Of a stretch of 64,000 nucleotides of DNA, positions 20,581 to 30,999 are shown piece after piece. Source of the DNA: Platycnemis pennipes (Eukaryota; Arthropoda; Insecta; Odonata; Platycnemididae); assembly GCA_933228895.1 (NCBI GenBank), contig OW121857.1:78735672-78799671 (forward strand), in the 5' to 3' direction. A program made the translations under genes and the position numbers. The notes under the pieces are model-generated. The model was not told the DNA's origin, did not search any database, and worked only from the letters and a program-made list of their open reading frames with translations. Within the stretch, counting starts at the first letter, position 1. Every line of letters starts with the position of its first letter.

Positions 20581-21085
20581 TTAAGACTAATCAAGAAATT
20601 TGCACTCTTTACGCTCCCGTGGTAATCAGTTCATAAAAAATTAATGCAATTTAGCAATTCGAAGATATGGTATTACAAATGTGTTCGTAGTTTTATGTGA
20701 TCCTCGATTACAGTCGCTCTGGCTTCAAGAGCCTGAGACATTGCGAAATATTCTGTACTTCAAGTATTACCGTCTCAGATTATGTGGCTCATTCGATCGA
20801 TAAACATATGTGACACTTCATCTACTTCCATGCTCTCTGATTGATTGCCTTTAGGGTACCAGCACATCTTCAGGGACGAAAAAATGAACGTGCTCAAATG
20901 ACGGAGAGGACGATAAGATTCCCTTTCACTTTAAGATATAGGTACCTGAAAATGATCACTGTTAAATGATTATCCTTAGCTATCATTTGAGCTGTAATTG
21001 TCATTATCCCTGGACTAGTCAATGAAAAATGGACAAGATCAACTTTAGGCTGCAGATTAGGGCTGAAGTAAAACGGTTTGACATA
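20581..21085. other. Unassigned sequence
   Basis: Nothing recognised. Confidence 0.4.
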
Positions 21086-21089
21086 ACTT

Positions 21090-21480
21090 AAGCAGTTGGG
21101 GAGTTCGGGTTGGTTTGATGCCTAGAGAACTGACATTTTATGCAGAGAGCTCGGGTTTGAGACCCAGCTGTGGGAAGTTTTCATTAGCGTACCTGTCCAT
21201 ACTCGAGTGTCGTATGGAAAACATTTTCGATTTCAGTATTCCATCCGACAGATGGGATGTTAGACCGTGGATCCCTTGCTTGGTGATCTTCGCCCCCTGC
21301 CATACACCCTCGCAGTGGCTTGCAGGGTATCATGTAGATGTAGATCTCTGGCGCCTTTCCTTAAGAGTAGGCTAATGCCGACGCAAGGTTTCTCTCCACC
21401 TTCCCTCCGATACCTGAAAATTCCTACCATGACCCATCATCATAAACCAATCCTAAATGGCGCATATGAGCCTAGACATC
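21090..21480 (+). mobile_element. S1 SINE interrupted by a LINE 3' end
   Basis: Contains the degenerate B-box (GGGTTTGAGACCCAGC, about 21153), TTTTCATTAGCGTACCTGTC, CATCCGACAGATGGGATGTT and GACCGTGGATCCC. The body then resumes as TGGCGCCTTTCCTTAAGAGT and GGTTTCTCTCCACCTTCC. The gap between GTGGATCCCTT and TGGCGCC, continuous in other copies, is filled by a CR1-type LINE 3' end (about 21272-21349). Confidence 0.78.
21272..21349 (+). mobile_element. CR1-type LINE 3' end nested in an S1 SINE
   Basis: Carries the signature CCCTGCCATACACCCTCGCA, GTGGCTTGCAGGGTATC and TAGATGTAGAT. It is a severely 5'-truncated LINE insertion that must be younger than the SINE it splits. Confidence 0.8.
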
Positions 21481-21499
21481 GGCCGCCTTATAGTTATAT

Positions 21500-21760
21500 C
21501 AACTTCTTGGTACATACATGCGTTGGAGGGTTGGGCGGGGGCCTACTGGAGCCCCTCTGGCACTCAGACCTATTTAGATTCATTGTGCCAACCCACATTT
21601 AATCTGCCAGCCACTCGCAGACAGGGGAAAAGAGCACTGCCATAGAGTTATGGAAGAGGGTCACCCATCCAACCTCTATCCAGGCCAAACGATGCTTAAC
21701 TTCTGTGATCTCACGAGAGCCGGTGTGTCAATGTGGATAAACCCTTGCCCACAAATTCCT
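21500..21760 (-). mobile_element. 5S rRNA-derived SINE or 5S pseudogene
   Basis: On the minus strand (about 21740 down to 21655) the sequence reads CACCGGCTCTCGTGAGATCA, CAGAAGTTAAGCATCG and GGTTGGATGGGTGACC. These match conserved metazoan 5S rRNA segments, including the internal control region, with several substitutions. Continuing toward lower coordinates it runs into non-5S sequence (GGCAGTGCTCTTTTCCCC), as in 5S-headed (SINE3-type) elements. It is not a functional 5S gene, because the 5' and 3' stems do not close. Confidence 0.7.
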
Positions 21761-21769
21761 AGTAGTATA

Positions 21770-22725
21770 CTAAACGAACCAAAAAGTCCAACAACTCTGG
21801 GTCAATGGTGAAAAGTCTGTCGGTCGCACACTGCAATAACAGTAGGTTTGAACCTTATTCTACGACTGGTTACCGGCCTGAGGTATTCGTAAACCGCGGT
21901 GATAGACCAGAAACACGAACGAGAATGGAGTCCCTTGCAAGTGACTGACGCCTTCAGTGATCAAAGCGCGCATGGAGGTTCCATTATTCTTGACGACGGG
22001 GCCTGTGCGGGTTTGAGATAAGACGGTGCCGCCACACACACCACCGCGTCCCTCCTTTCACAACACTATCAACCGACTTTTGACGAATATTTTTAGTGAT
22101 AGGACTTTGAACGACACACTCCGGTCATATGGAATATCACCCGCGATCCCCAAAAGGGGGGGGGGGGTAGAGTTGTCCCCAATACGTCGCGGAGTTTTAA
22201 ACTAGTTTAAATTTGACACGATATCCGCTTGATGTATGCGCGCTGTCCCCCAACCGAATTCTCCGGAGGGAGGAAGCGACTTTCATTCCCGTCCTCTTGC
22301 CATTGCAAGCGCGTGCGCGCTCACCTGCATTCCATTGTTTCCCGCAGCGGAGGAGATTGGACGTTAATTACCGGGGCATCTCGGAGTAATGGAAAATCCT
22401 CGACGGCCATCCCGAATGGGGACGGAAGGAGAAAGTACGGATTGCCGCGGGAGTCACTTTATTACCATAAAAGTGAACTTTCTGTCAGCTTTCAACCGAA
22501 GAACATCGGTTGATGGGAGGTCGTCGGAAAAAATGAAGTCGGCCATGGAGACACGTACTGAGGCGGATAAGTGGAAATGTTGGGCGGTATTGTGGCGAAA
22601 TTATTGTAAAAAATTCATTCATATCATTCAAAATACTACCGTGGTTACATCATGAGTAAAGTTAAATCGTTAGTATGCTACACAGAGATTTTGCGAGTCA
22701 ACTAAAATATGAGGTTTTGTCAAAA
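21770..22725. other. Unassigned, CpG-rich in part
   Basis: A 12-G run lies near 22156-22167. The stretch 22225-22560 is CpG-rich and could be unique functional DNA, but no exon or promoter core is recognised. Confidence 0.4.
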
Positions 22726-22727
22726 AA

Positions 22728-23068
22728 TTATCATCAGTCAACAATACTTAGATTGGCTTGACATTGCCCTCCTCTCGATTCTCAGCTATCAGCTAACCTC
22801 TTCACATTCACATAATTCTCTTCTTTCTCATCGTTCACGATTTATTCTACAAATAGCATGCGAGCCATTTATTTGCCATTCTTCTCATTCACTTGGCCCT
22901 ATTCGATTGTCTTCATTAGACCATCATGTCTCAAGATATGGAAAATTAAGCTGTGTAAAATTCTTTTTAAAGTATTCAGAAGACCTCTTTTCTCCAACTC
23001 TTCTTGACACTTTTTCGTTTGTCACCCACCGATCCATTTTATCTTCATCATTCTGCTCCCGAAATTAA
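22728..23068 (-). mobile_element. RTE-like LINE 3' end, decayed
   Basis: The minus strand shows the 3' part (complement of GATTGGCTTGACATTGCCCT), then landmarks around TTTGCCATTCTTCTCATTCAC and GATTGTCTTCATTAGACCAT that match the MKTIVEG region, extending to about 23065 (complement of ACCCACCGATCCATTTTATC). Multiple stops are present. Confidence 0.75.
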
Positions 23069-23137
23069 AAATACTTTCAGTCTTGAGTAATAAACCTGTA
23101 ATCAATAATCTTTTACCTTAAATAGAGAGATAGGTCT

Positions 23138-23357
23138 GGTGGATGTTAGCTGTTCCCTCCTTAAAGTTTTCTTTTTTCACAACCATACGCGGAAAAATAA
23201 ATATTCACGTCTGAACTTACTGCTTATGATTGTATGATCTCTTTCACTAGCAGGCTTAGAGATTCCCTTTCCACCACTGACATCCAATGATCTTTTACCT
23301 TACAAATATTTTGTCCCCAATGTATTCCCCATTCACTTGTGGAAAATATTAACTCAA
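23138..23357 (+). repeat. Direct repeat, copy 1 (about 220 bp)
   Basis: Highly similar to 23553-23772 at a constant offset of 415 bp. Shared landmarks are TTCACAACCATACGCGG, CACCACTGACATCCAATGAT and GGAAAATATTAACTCAA, with about ten substitutions and no obvious indels after 23176. Function unknown. Confidence 0.85.
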
Positions 23358-23552
23358 CTACAATCCTCTAAAATTTAGGGAGTAAAGCATTTTCCTTGGA
23401 CTAATGAAAAAAACCAGTGTCGTGTGAAATTCAATTAAAGAAATGAAAGGTCCGAGAATCAATTCATTACATTCCATATTCACATACAGATTCTACAAAA
23501 TTACGCCAGAAATAACAGCTTTGAATAAAATAAATACAAAGTACATGGCAGA

Positions 23553-23772
23553 GGTGGATGGCAATTGTTCCCTCCTTGAAGTTCTCTTTTTTCACAACCA
23601 TACGCGGAAAAATAAATATTCACGTCTGAATTTATTGCTTATGATTGTATGATCTCTTTCACTCGCAGACTTAGAGATTCCCTTTCCACCACTGACATCC
23701 AATGATCTTTTACCTTACAAATATTTCGTCCCCAATGTATTCTCCATTCACTGGTGGAAAATATTAACTCAA
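23553..23772 (+). repeat. Direct repeat, copy 2 (about 220 bp)
   Basis: Partner of 23138-23357. The 195-bp spacer between them (23358-23552) shows no relation to the repeat. Possible readings are a 415-bp tandem duplication with partial loss, or two direct repeats flanking an insert. Confidence 0.85.
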
Positions 23773-23774
23773 AG

Positions 23775-24400
23775 GTTAGGCCGAATGAACTCTTGCAAAA
23801 TCTAGCTTGATTTTCCATCTCTTTAGTTTCGTTATTTGCACTATATTGGCACCTACCTATTTTATAAAAGGCACGATAGAAGGTTTAACACATCTTTCCA
23901 CAGTAAAAAATTAGCTTAATCTACTTTTCACAAGAGGGGAAAGCAAGTTCACTTTTCACTGATACCCCCATGAAATGGAGGTACCAACTTGAAACGTTGA
24001 AAGTAATTAGAATATTTACCATAAGATTATTTTTAAAGCAAATTCATTTAAAGTTCAAGCTGAGGAAAGTCAGGTATACTAGGAGGATTTGTAACGTACT
24101 ATCACTGGAGGGAATGGGTCTTCAATTTGGGTACTGTCTTTCAATTTCTCAGGCCTGGACTCTGCTGTGGCAAATATTTTTTAATATATAATACATCTAC
24201 TATGATGGGAAAAATATAGTTTGAAATAAATTACAAAATTAACAATAAAATTATGTGAAATTCAGAATGATCCTGACAGTAAGGAATACCAATCAAAATA
24301 TTATCAGACTGATGTATAATGGATTAGGTAATGGTTGTAGCGGAAAACTTTTTGCCTTTAAGCACAAAAACTATAGCGCACATCCTCACCAATTCTAAGT
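23775..24400. other. Unassigned AT-rich sequence
   Basis: No recognised feature. Confidence 0.45.
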
Positions 24401-24403
24401 AAT

Positions 24404-24664
24404 GGGTTGTGCTGTGAGATATGCTGTTTTGAATATCGCACAACGACCAATAAATAAATAGATAGATAAATAAATAAATATCAACCTGATATCTCAAAAA
24501 CTCCGATATATCGGTTTCGCAATATAAATTGGAAATATCGTGATATCGGGATATTGTCATATCGCGTTTCGAAACAGCTTTAGCTGCCGTTTTAATATCG
24601 CGTCACGATATCAAGTATATATCGAATATCGCAGACGATATATCGTAGTATAGCACAGCCCTAG
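24404..24664. mobile_element. ATATCG-dense element with hAT-like ends
   Basis: The ends are GGGTTGTGCTGTGAGATATG (left) and the complement of AGGGCTGTGCTATACTACGA (right), which resemble hAT termini of the AGGGNTGTGC type. Between 24500 and 24650 the tetramer and pentamer ATCG/CGATA recurs more than ten times, much of it as ATATCG or CGATAT. (AAAT)n/(GATA)n short repeats lie at about 24451-24481. A non-autonomous hAT element is inferred; an 8-bp target duplication was not clear. Confidence 0.5.
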
Positions 24665-24780
24665 TGATGGGTAAGTGGAAGTGATGTTAACAACAATGGA
24701 TTCTAATCGACTCCGATACTTTTCGATCACTAAAGACTTGCACGCTCATGTGAGACACCAAAGTACTCGAATTATGAATC
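24665..24780 (+). repeat. Interspersed repeat with TAGTGAT ends, copy 1
   Basis: Begins TAGTGATGGGTAAGTGGAAG and contains ACTTTTCGATCACTA (about 24720-24734), so it is bounded by TAGTGAT and its complement. It shares GTGGAAGTG, AATGGATT and GAGACACCAAAGTACT with 25660-25890. Confidence 0.5.
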
Positions 24781-25257
24781 AACAGATTAGCAGTGAGCGT
24801 CACAACAAGGTAGAGGGATGATACGGCAGTTGATCAAAGAAGATAGCGGAGAGCGGCGCGGATAAAATTACGTGATAACGGGAGGCTATGCGTTAATCAC
24901 GAGTCGTAATTAACCTCACGACTCATTATCATTGTTTTCACGACGGGAATACGCGTAAGTACTTATCAGTGGCAGGTATTAACAGATAACTTCCTGAGGT
25001 TTTGACGAATAACGGCCGATACACAGCGAGTGACAGCTCTCAGGAAATTATAGACACGTAATACAAACAGAATTGAAAATGCTATTTCTATGCTGCGCTT
25101 CCATGTGATAATTATTTGTAGGATCTGAAGATTAGACGTACATATTGACCATAACATGTCAGTATTAGAAAAAGCATAATTAGATTTTCAGGCGAAGAAA
25201 ATTCTAAGTTTATATGCAAACGTCTAATATAACCTAATCCTAAGACAAACACACCTA

Positions 25258-25320
25258 TGGCGGGTTAGGCATTCGAACCCGTATTCATGTTGGTGGCCAA
25301 CCTGATTAGCGCAAAAAATA
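25258..25320 (-). repeat. tRNA-like SINE head, minus strand
   Basis: The minus strand reads CTAATCAGGTTGGCCACCAA and then the B-box ACGGGTTCGAATGCC. No closed acceptor stem, so it is interpreted as a SINE fragment. Confidence 0.45.
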
Positions 25321-25659
25321 TATGCCACATAGTTGATTATTTTGCTCCTTATACTTTCTCTTTCTTTTCGTGCATATAAAATATTTTTACAACTCGGGAA
25401 GCTGTTATGAAAACAATTTTACGAAGCAACGCGATTGGTATTGCGTATAGTATATTACACAAGGCGATGGTATCCCGAGGACAACAGCATTGCTTAAACA
25501 ATCGCAGATTCCAACAAACGGACCAATGGCATAATGAATACTGCTATTATCAAGAGTAGCATTCATTGACGATGAATAAGGGCTAAAGCGTCTGAGCGAT
25601 ACATCAGGAGAGATCGTTTTTATTCGATATTACTTTGATTACAAAAATTCGCAATCCTT

Positions 25660-25890
25660 ATACAGTTGATCAAAGTCAAGTGGAAGTGGCGTTTTCACCG
25701 TCGATTAAAATGGATTATAATCAACATCGAGACTTTTCGGCATCACTAAAGGCACGCAGTGATTTCTTTACAATGTTATTGTGTAACTTTAAGGAATAAT
25801 CCTGCCACACACCCTCACGGTGGCTTGTAGGGTATTACATAGATGTAGAATAATGTAGAAGTTCATGCGAGACAACAAAGTACTAATGCT
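25660..25890 (+). repeat. Interspersed repeat with TAGTGAT-type end, copy 2, split by a LINE 3' end
   Basis: Matches copy 1 at GTGGAAGTGGCG, AATGGATTATAATC, ACTTTTCGGCATCACTA and GCACGC. It then resumes as TTCATGCGAGACAACAAAGT after an interruption that includes the LINE tail at 25798-25858. Confidence 0.5.
25798..25858 (+). mobile_element. CR1-type LINE 3' end
   Basis: CCTGCCACACACCCTCACGG, TGGCTTGTAGGGTATTACAT and AGATGTAGAA are the 3'-terminal signature of the family. Confidence 0.75.
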
Positions 25891-25899
25891 TCATTTGCC

Positions 25900-26700
25900 T
25901 GTATTCAACATGGAAATTAAGTTTAAGCATGGCGAGAGGTTCGATATGTTGATGGTTACGTGATCCGACGGTTAACATAGCGCTAAAACAGTGAACTGAG
26001 ATGAGGATGAACGTGAAGCTTAACTATGAAACTGGGATAGTGAAAAATCTAACGATTAAAAAAAATTTCAATTCCAATCGAAATTCTATTGCAGCAGTAG
26101 CACATATGACCAGATCGTCACATTCGCAGCCATTTCTCGTACATTCACCCTTGGAACATTATCCTATACTAAAAAATATAGATAAAAGAGAATCAGGAGG
26201 CACGTGCAACACCTTGGTCCCATTGCGAGGCACGGCTCACCTCAGAAGATCCGCAAAAGCTTTGTTTTGAAAATCTTCGTAACGGTACGCCAACCACAAA
26301 GAATGTTGACGGCCTTAGAAAATTACGAGGCAGGGTATTTTTTTCTCAGAGTCGAGTCGGAATTTCACCGTTCTCTGTCGGCAAATTCAATAGTACCTAT
26401 TTTTCACGCAAATGTCGTGAGTATGGGGGACAGAGGTTCGTTTCGGAATTATAACTGTGCATGAGGATGGAATTATACATGCTTGAGAATAGTCACACCA
26501 CGCAGAACTTGAAGGTGATCTACAAGTATGACCAAAACGCTTTGAATAAGCTTAAAAAATGCAAAGAAGTTTTTGTAAGCGATCTTGAATACTGGTCATC
26601 TCCTACTTATAACTGCACCACTAAAACTTATAAGACTTTCAGCGAGGAAATTAGGATTATCTGGTGACAAAACGTAAATGAAAATGGAATCTGGGTTCAC
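25900..26700. other. Unassigned sequence
   Basis: Several frames of 68-89 codons (26001-26667) overlap on the plus strand without known motifs; none is called. Confidence 0.4.
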
Positions 26701-26706
26701 CAGTTA

Positions 26707-26815
26707 CAATTCATCTACATCTACATAATACCCTGCAAGCCACCACAAGGGTGTGTGGCAGGGGGTGATTGCTCACCAAACATGCACTACATATCGTTAC
26801 TTACGTAAACTACAC
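26707..26815 (-). mobile_element. CR1-type LINE 3' end, minus strand
   Basis: CATCTACATCTACATAATAC, CCTGCAAGCCACC and GTGTGTGGCAGGGGG, then TCACCAAACATGCACTACAT, as in the long minus-strand copies at 47.6 and 62.4 kb. It is truncated after about 26815. Confidence 0.8.
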
Positions 26816-27400
26816 GTTTTGGCGGGAAATAAGTGACAATAGGTAATTGGCGTATGGAATTTTCAAGTACCTGAAATATATCTTCCAATGAAATATTTAA
26901 AAAAGAATTTTTTTAAACAACTTTTGTGACATTTTGCAATTAACAAAAGAATCATGTAGATGTCCCGACTTTTAAATTTGAATGACATTTATTAATTAAT
27001 GTCCGATTTCAGTATCCGTTACTAAAATTATTGCGTTCTTTTAAATAGATGAATGACTAATATTTTCAGATTAACATTGCCACCAACATTCAAGTAATAA
27101 CGATATCGAACATAGCTACGTTCCTTGACTTCCAAACAGACGGTAGTATTTGCTAATTGTAACCTTATTCCTGTAGCAACATTTAACGTCGTAGGCATTT
27201 ATCGTAGAATGCAATCTACATGAATGAATCTACAATTAATGATAACTGAGAATCAATGTTTAATACGGATAATCAAATGGACCAAATGTACTTCAGTTGC
27301 CTAATGATATGTGTCCTGTTTTGTTACTGGAAAGGTTTGATCACGTTAAAATAAAACTACGGTTGATTTTAATGAAATAAATTAGGGAAATTCGTATGAA
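26816..27400. other. Unassigned AT-rich sequence
   Basis: Nothing recognised. Confidence 0.45.
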
Positions 27401-27404
27401 AAAA

Positions 27405-27690
27405 GGGATAAGGATGGTTAACTGACTAGAGGATTGGTTTTCAATCCTAAGGACCCGGGATCGTAGTTAGGGTGTGGGAAAGAATTTTTATTAGCATGCC
27501 GGTCCCTACTTGAGTGCTGTGGAGAGCATTGCAAGTTCAGTATTCCGTCTGTCGGATGGCAAACCGTGGACCCTTTGGCTACTTTCTTTTAAAGTAGGCT
27601 AATGCCCATACCGGGATTTCTCACCGTTCTTCAGTTCCCTATATTAATCCCTAAACCTAACCAATTACCAACCTATTCTAATTGGCTTAA
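27405..27690 (+). mobile_element. S1 SINE
   Basis: Contains TTTTTATTAGCATGCCGGTC, TGAGTGCTGTGGAGAGCATT, TTCAGTATTCCGTCTGTCGG, ACCGTGGACCCTTTGGC and AGTAGGCTAATGCCCATACC. The B-box (CCCGGGATCGTAG) is mutated. Confidence 0.72.
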
Positions 27691-27699
27691 AATACCTAG

Positions 27700-28225
27700 C
27701 TTATATTCGTCTCCTCCGAGCAGCTAAAACTGCAAAGCAAAACTGATTGAAGTACCTGGAAAAGAAAATACTCATTCGCACAAAAATTAATTCCGTTCTG
27801 GAGATTGAAGATACTTTCAATCCAACAAGAGTATAGGATTGGCAAGTAACATTGAAATTCATATAGATTTGTTTCAGAATCGCCTAGCATTTACGCTTTT
27901 TTTCTTAACTTACAATCAGGCACATAGCCGAGGGGGTCTTCAGCCCCTCTCCCCCCTCCACCCGAAAGATTTTCCCAATACTTTTGTTGTTCTGATTTTA
28001 ACTGGGCATGATAATCCGGATTTTACTGCGTATAATTCAAATGTTAAGTGTCTTGAAACGTGATCACTAATTTTATGAATTTGTGTGGTCAATAATTGTT
28101 CTTTACAATCTGATATGCATGCATGCGTTGAACTTCTGTTCTGGGGCCGGTCAAATTGACTGCTTCATAACAAGGTAAACTGTGAACTTTACCAGAGAGG
28201 AGAGATAGGAATGGGCACTGTAAAA
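27700..28225. other. Unassigned sequence
   Basis: A short C/T block (CAGCCCCTCTCCCCCCTCC, about 27942) may be a decayed repeat; no gene recognised. Confidence 0.4.
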
Positions 28226-28227
28226 GT

Positions 28228-28362
28228 GTATACCATCATCATCAGCCAACACCTCTCCTTGGATTGGTATGACGCAGCCCACCACTCGATTCTTCTATCC
28301 GACAACCTCTTCACATCAACGTAATTTTCCTTTTACATTCTTCACAACTTGCTCCATATATA
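28228..28362 (-). mobile_element. RTE-like LINE 3' end, short
   Basis: ATCATCATCAG at the 3' end, then the complement of the SNQS and WRA region (GATTGGTATGACGCAGCCCA), ending at CTTGCTCCATATA. Only about 135 bp of the LINE remain. Confidence 0.75.
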
Positions 28363-28364
28363 GT

Positions 28365-28890
28365 ATACTAGCTAAAGGTACTCGTTGAAATTCAACGGGA
28401 GGGATAATTATAATAAATACAAATTGTGTTAAGAAATTTTAACATTTTTCATGAAGGGGCGAAATATGTGCGGAAGGGAAGAAATTAGGGGAGAAACTTT
28501 TGCTATGGAGTTAACTCCAAGTCGGTATCGGAACCATGAATATTATTTAAACCAATGTAAATATATAATTACTGCCTGGACTAATGCCTGGACCTTTACA
28601 AAAATAAGAATATTATTTAGTAACTTTCAGGCCAGATGAAACAAAGGAGGTTAGAAGGTGAGGTGCATACGAATGTCTCTCTATTGTTGACAATGAGGCC
28701 AGATTCGGGTTTTTCGGAATGTTAGGACTCAAATCTTCGGCAAAAAATTTTTCTCTGGCCTTTCATATATGTTATGTTTGTCTCAATTCTCCAATTTCCA
28801 ATTGACAGTGGCGTCAATGAACTTCCTACGGATATGTATCAATCCCTTTTATTCCAATTAGATTAAATTATTTTCTTATAACCTAGTACA
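28365..28890. other. Unassigned sequence
   Basis: Nothing recognised. Confidence 0.4.
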
Positions 28891-28892
28891 GA

Positions 28893-29056
28893 TTTAGAAG
28901 AATGGAAAAAGCAGGCCTCGTATGAGATACATGGAACAAGTTGTGAAGGATGTAAAAGAGAGGAGTTACGCCAATATAAAGAGGTTTGCCGATAGAAGAA
29001 TAGAGTGGAGAGCTGCATCAAACCAATCATAGGACTGTTGACCGATGATGATGAAA
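28893..29056 (+). mobile_element. RTE-like LINE 3' end, short
   Basis: AAAAGCAGGCCTCGTATGAG, CATGGAACAAGTTGTGAAGG and GAGTGGAGAGCTGCATCAAA, ending GGACTGTTGACCGATGATGA. It encodes the RPRMRYMEQVVKDVKE and FADRRIEWRAASNQS blocks with few changes. Confidence 0.78.
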
Positions 29057-29059
29057 TCA

Positions 29060-30085
29060 GGTACTTGTCGCTCGGTCACTTATGTTCACACCTTTTACGG
29101 GATATTTAAGGTATCACTAAATTACAATTTTTTTTCATCTTGCTACTCCTATTTTTGGTTAGACTTCATTTAAGTTTCTCATCACGTTTTTGTGTCTCAA
29201 AATACAACAATTTTGAACGCGATCCACTTCGGAATACGGTATAAATCTATAAAATATTAACTTTTTGAACCCTACAGAAACTGTGATTTAAATACTTTTA
29301 GTTTTACCGAATGCACACCTAATTAATCTGGGAGTAGCACAAAAGTTATCCAGGATGAAATAGCCGATGTAGATTCAAGAATCATCTGCGATATCTATTT
29401 TAATAACTTTCAATATCTTCACGAAAAGAGCAAATTTCTGGCTACGCGCCTACTTAGAATGCATGACGAATGATTTCGCCACATGATTTCGATCCATTTA
29501 ATAGCAACCCAACGATCGTGAAACTAGCAGGAGTTCTGAAACATTGCAACGACACAATCATTATCCCAAATTTGGCTCGATAAGCATTCACCGCCAGTTC
29601 ACGCATTCGAAAACATTTTCAGTAGCTTTCCTCGCCCTTTTATTAGCATTAATTTTCACCAGGTGACTCACAAGTTAAATGCCCGCTTATGAGAAGGTAG
29701 GCGAGGGGAAAGCACTTTAATTTCAAGTCTCCGACCCGGAAAACCGCCTTGGGTCTCCCTCATCCTAAAGACGGGGAAAACCAAACATGACGCCAAGTTG
29801 CCAAATTTCTCCCTCCTTCCCACGAGCAGTGAATCACCACGAGAGGAAGAAGGCGTGCATTGTGAGTCCCACTTCGCTCGGGTTGTGCAGCATTGTGACT
29901 CGGAAATCTGGAAAATCGGTGCACAATGGACGCGCGCATGGAGAAAACTGGAGAACAGCCGGAGATAGAAAACAGTGTCAACACGTCCAAATGTTTTTTA
30001 CCGCTGGAGAGAAAAGACGAAAAGTGAAGTGAAACAAGGAACAGTACCACGAAGAAACATGAACTATTATTCTCATAATATTAAG
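29060..30085. other. Unassigned sequence
   Basis: The stretch 29760-30030 is open on both strands and CpG-moderate but has no family motif. It is not called as coding. Confidence 0.4.
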
Positions 30086-30089
30086 ATCT

Positions 30090-30335
30090 TTAGAGAAGTC
30101 TTTTGAAAACCCTAAGAAGTAGACCTAATCAGCCACATCATGAGACATGATGGCCTGATGAAGACAATCGTCGAAGGACAAGTCAACGGGAAGAATGACA
30201 AAGGAAGGCCAGGTTTGAGATACATATATAGAACAAGTGATGAAGGATGTGAAAGAGAAGATATATGGAGATTAGCTGATAGAAGTGTTGAGTGGAGAAC
30301 TGCGTCAAACCAATCTAAGGATTTCTGACTGATGG
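30090..30335 (+). mobile_element. RTE-like LINE 3' end
   Basis: An open frame from 30140 gives MRHDGLMKTIVEGQVNGKND and RLADRSVEWRTASNQS, the usual tail, with a frameshift around 30220-30240. The 3' end is GGATTTCTGACTGATGG, so the terminal TGATGA repeat is short. Confidence 0.78.
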
Positions 30336-30544
30336 AACGTATGGTACGTGGGTGGTACGTGGAGCAATTTATTCTAAGGGCAATTCCACGAGAAATTTCA
30401 CGTGTCTCGTATCTGCATGTTTAATATTTTTCTCAGGGTGGCAGCATTGTGACTCTTGGTTTTATGCAAGAGGCGTAATAACGGAATAGTATTTTTTTGC
30501 ATGCCTGCATGGTAGTAAGTGTTCTCTCTAATTGATAATGTATA

Positions 30545-30680
30545 CCTGGTGATGGTTCACGCCCTGCCACACTCCCTTGTGATGGCTTCTAGGGTATTGC
30601 ATAGATGTAGAAACGAAATAACAACTAAAATTAACTCACCATCGTGGTGGCTTGCAGGGTATTATATAGATGTAGGAACT
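30545..30680 (+). mobile_element. Two CR1-type LINE 3' ends in tandem
   Basis: The first copy (about 30548-30610) has CCCTGCCACACTCCCTTGTG and CTAGGGTATTGCATAGATG. A second partial copy (about 30640-30677) has TGGTGGCTTGCAGGGTATTA and TAGATGTAGGAAC. Both are followed by AACTAAA(T)CACAACTGAAATTAAC-like sequence, suggesting local duplication of one insertion rather than two hits. Confidence 0.7.
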
Positions 30681-30854
30681 AAATCACAACTGAAATTAAC
30701 CTGAATTGAGCAGTAGATCGGGAACAAAGGGCAGCGCAGTATGCCGTATATATTAGTAGCCTCTGCCAACTTATACAGATGTTCACTGATATTCCATTCA
30801 TCTCATTGTTTTTTTTGTGTTCTCTAGTAAGACTATTTAAACGTCATGACAAAT

Positions 30855-30995
30855 AATTGGAACAAGTGATGAAGATTGTGAAAGAGAATAAATACGCAAA
30901 TATGAAGAGATCAGCTGATCAGAATCTAAGTCCGTGATCAGAATTGAGTGGAGAGCTGCGTCAAATCAATCTCAGGATTGTTGACTTATGATGAT
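30855..30995 (+). mobile_element. RTE-like LINE 3' end, short
   Basis: AACAAGTGATGAAGATTGTG, AGAATTGAGTGGAGAGCTGC and GTCAAATCAATCTCAGGATT, ending GTTGACTTATGATGAT. A short duplicated stretch (AGAATCTAAGTCCGTGATCAG) interrupts the ADRR block. Confidence 0.72.
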
Positions 30996-30999
30996 TACA

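Noticed and set aside
21655..21740. Functional 5S rRNA gene
   Set aside because: Several substitutions in conserved positions, no closing terminal stem and no tandem cluster.
23138..23772. LTR retrotransposon with two LTRs
   Set aside because: The 220-bp repeats lack TG...CA ends, no primer binding site or polypurine tract is visible, and only 195 noncoding bp lie between them.
28680..28700. Splice sites or polyadenylation signals of a host gene
   Set aside because: GT, AG and AATAAA words are frequent throughout this AT-rich sequence and none lies next to a coding block that could be an exon.
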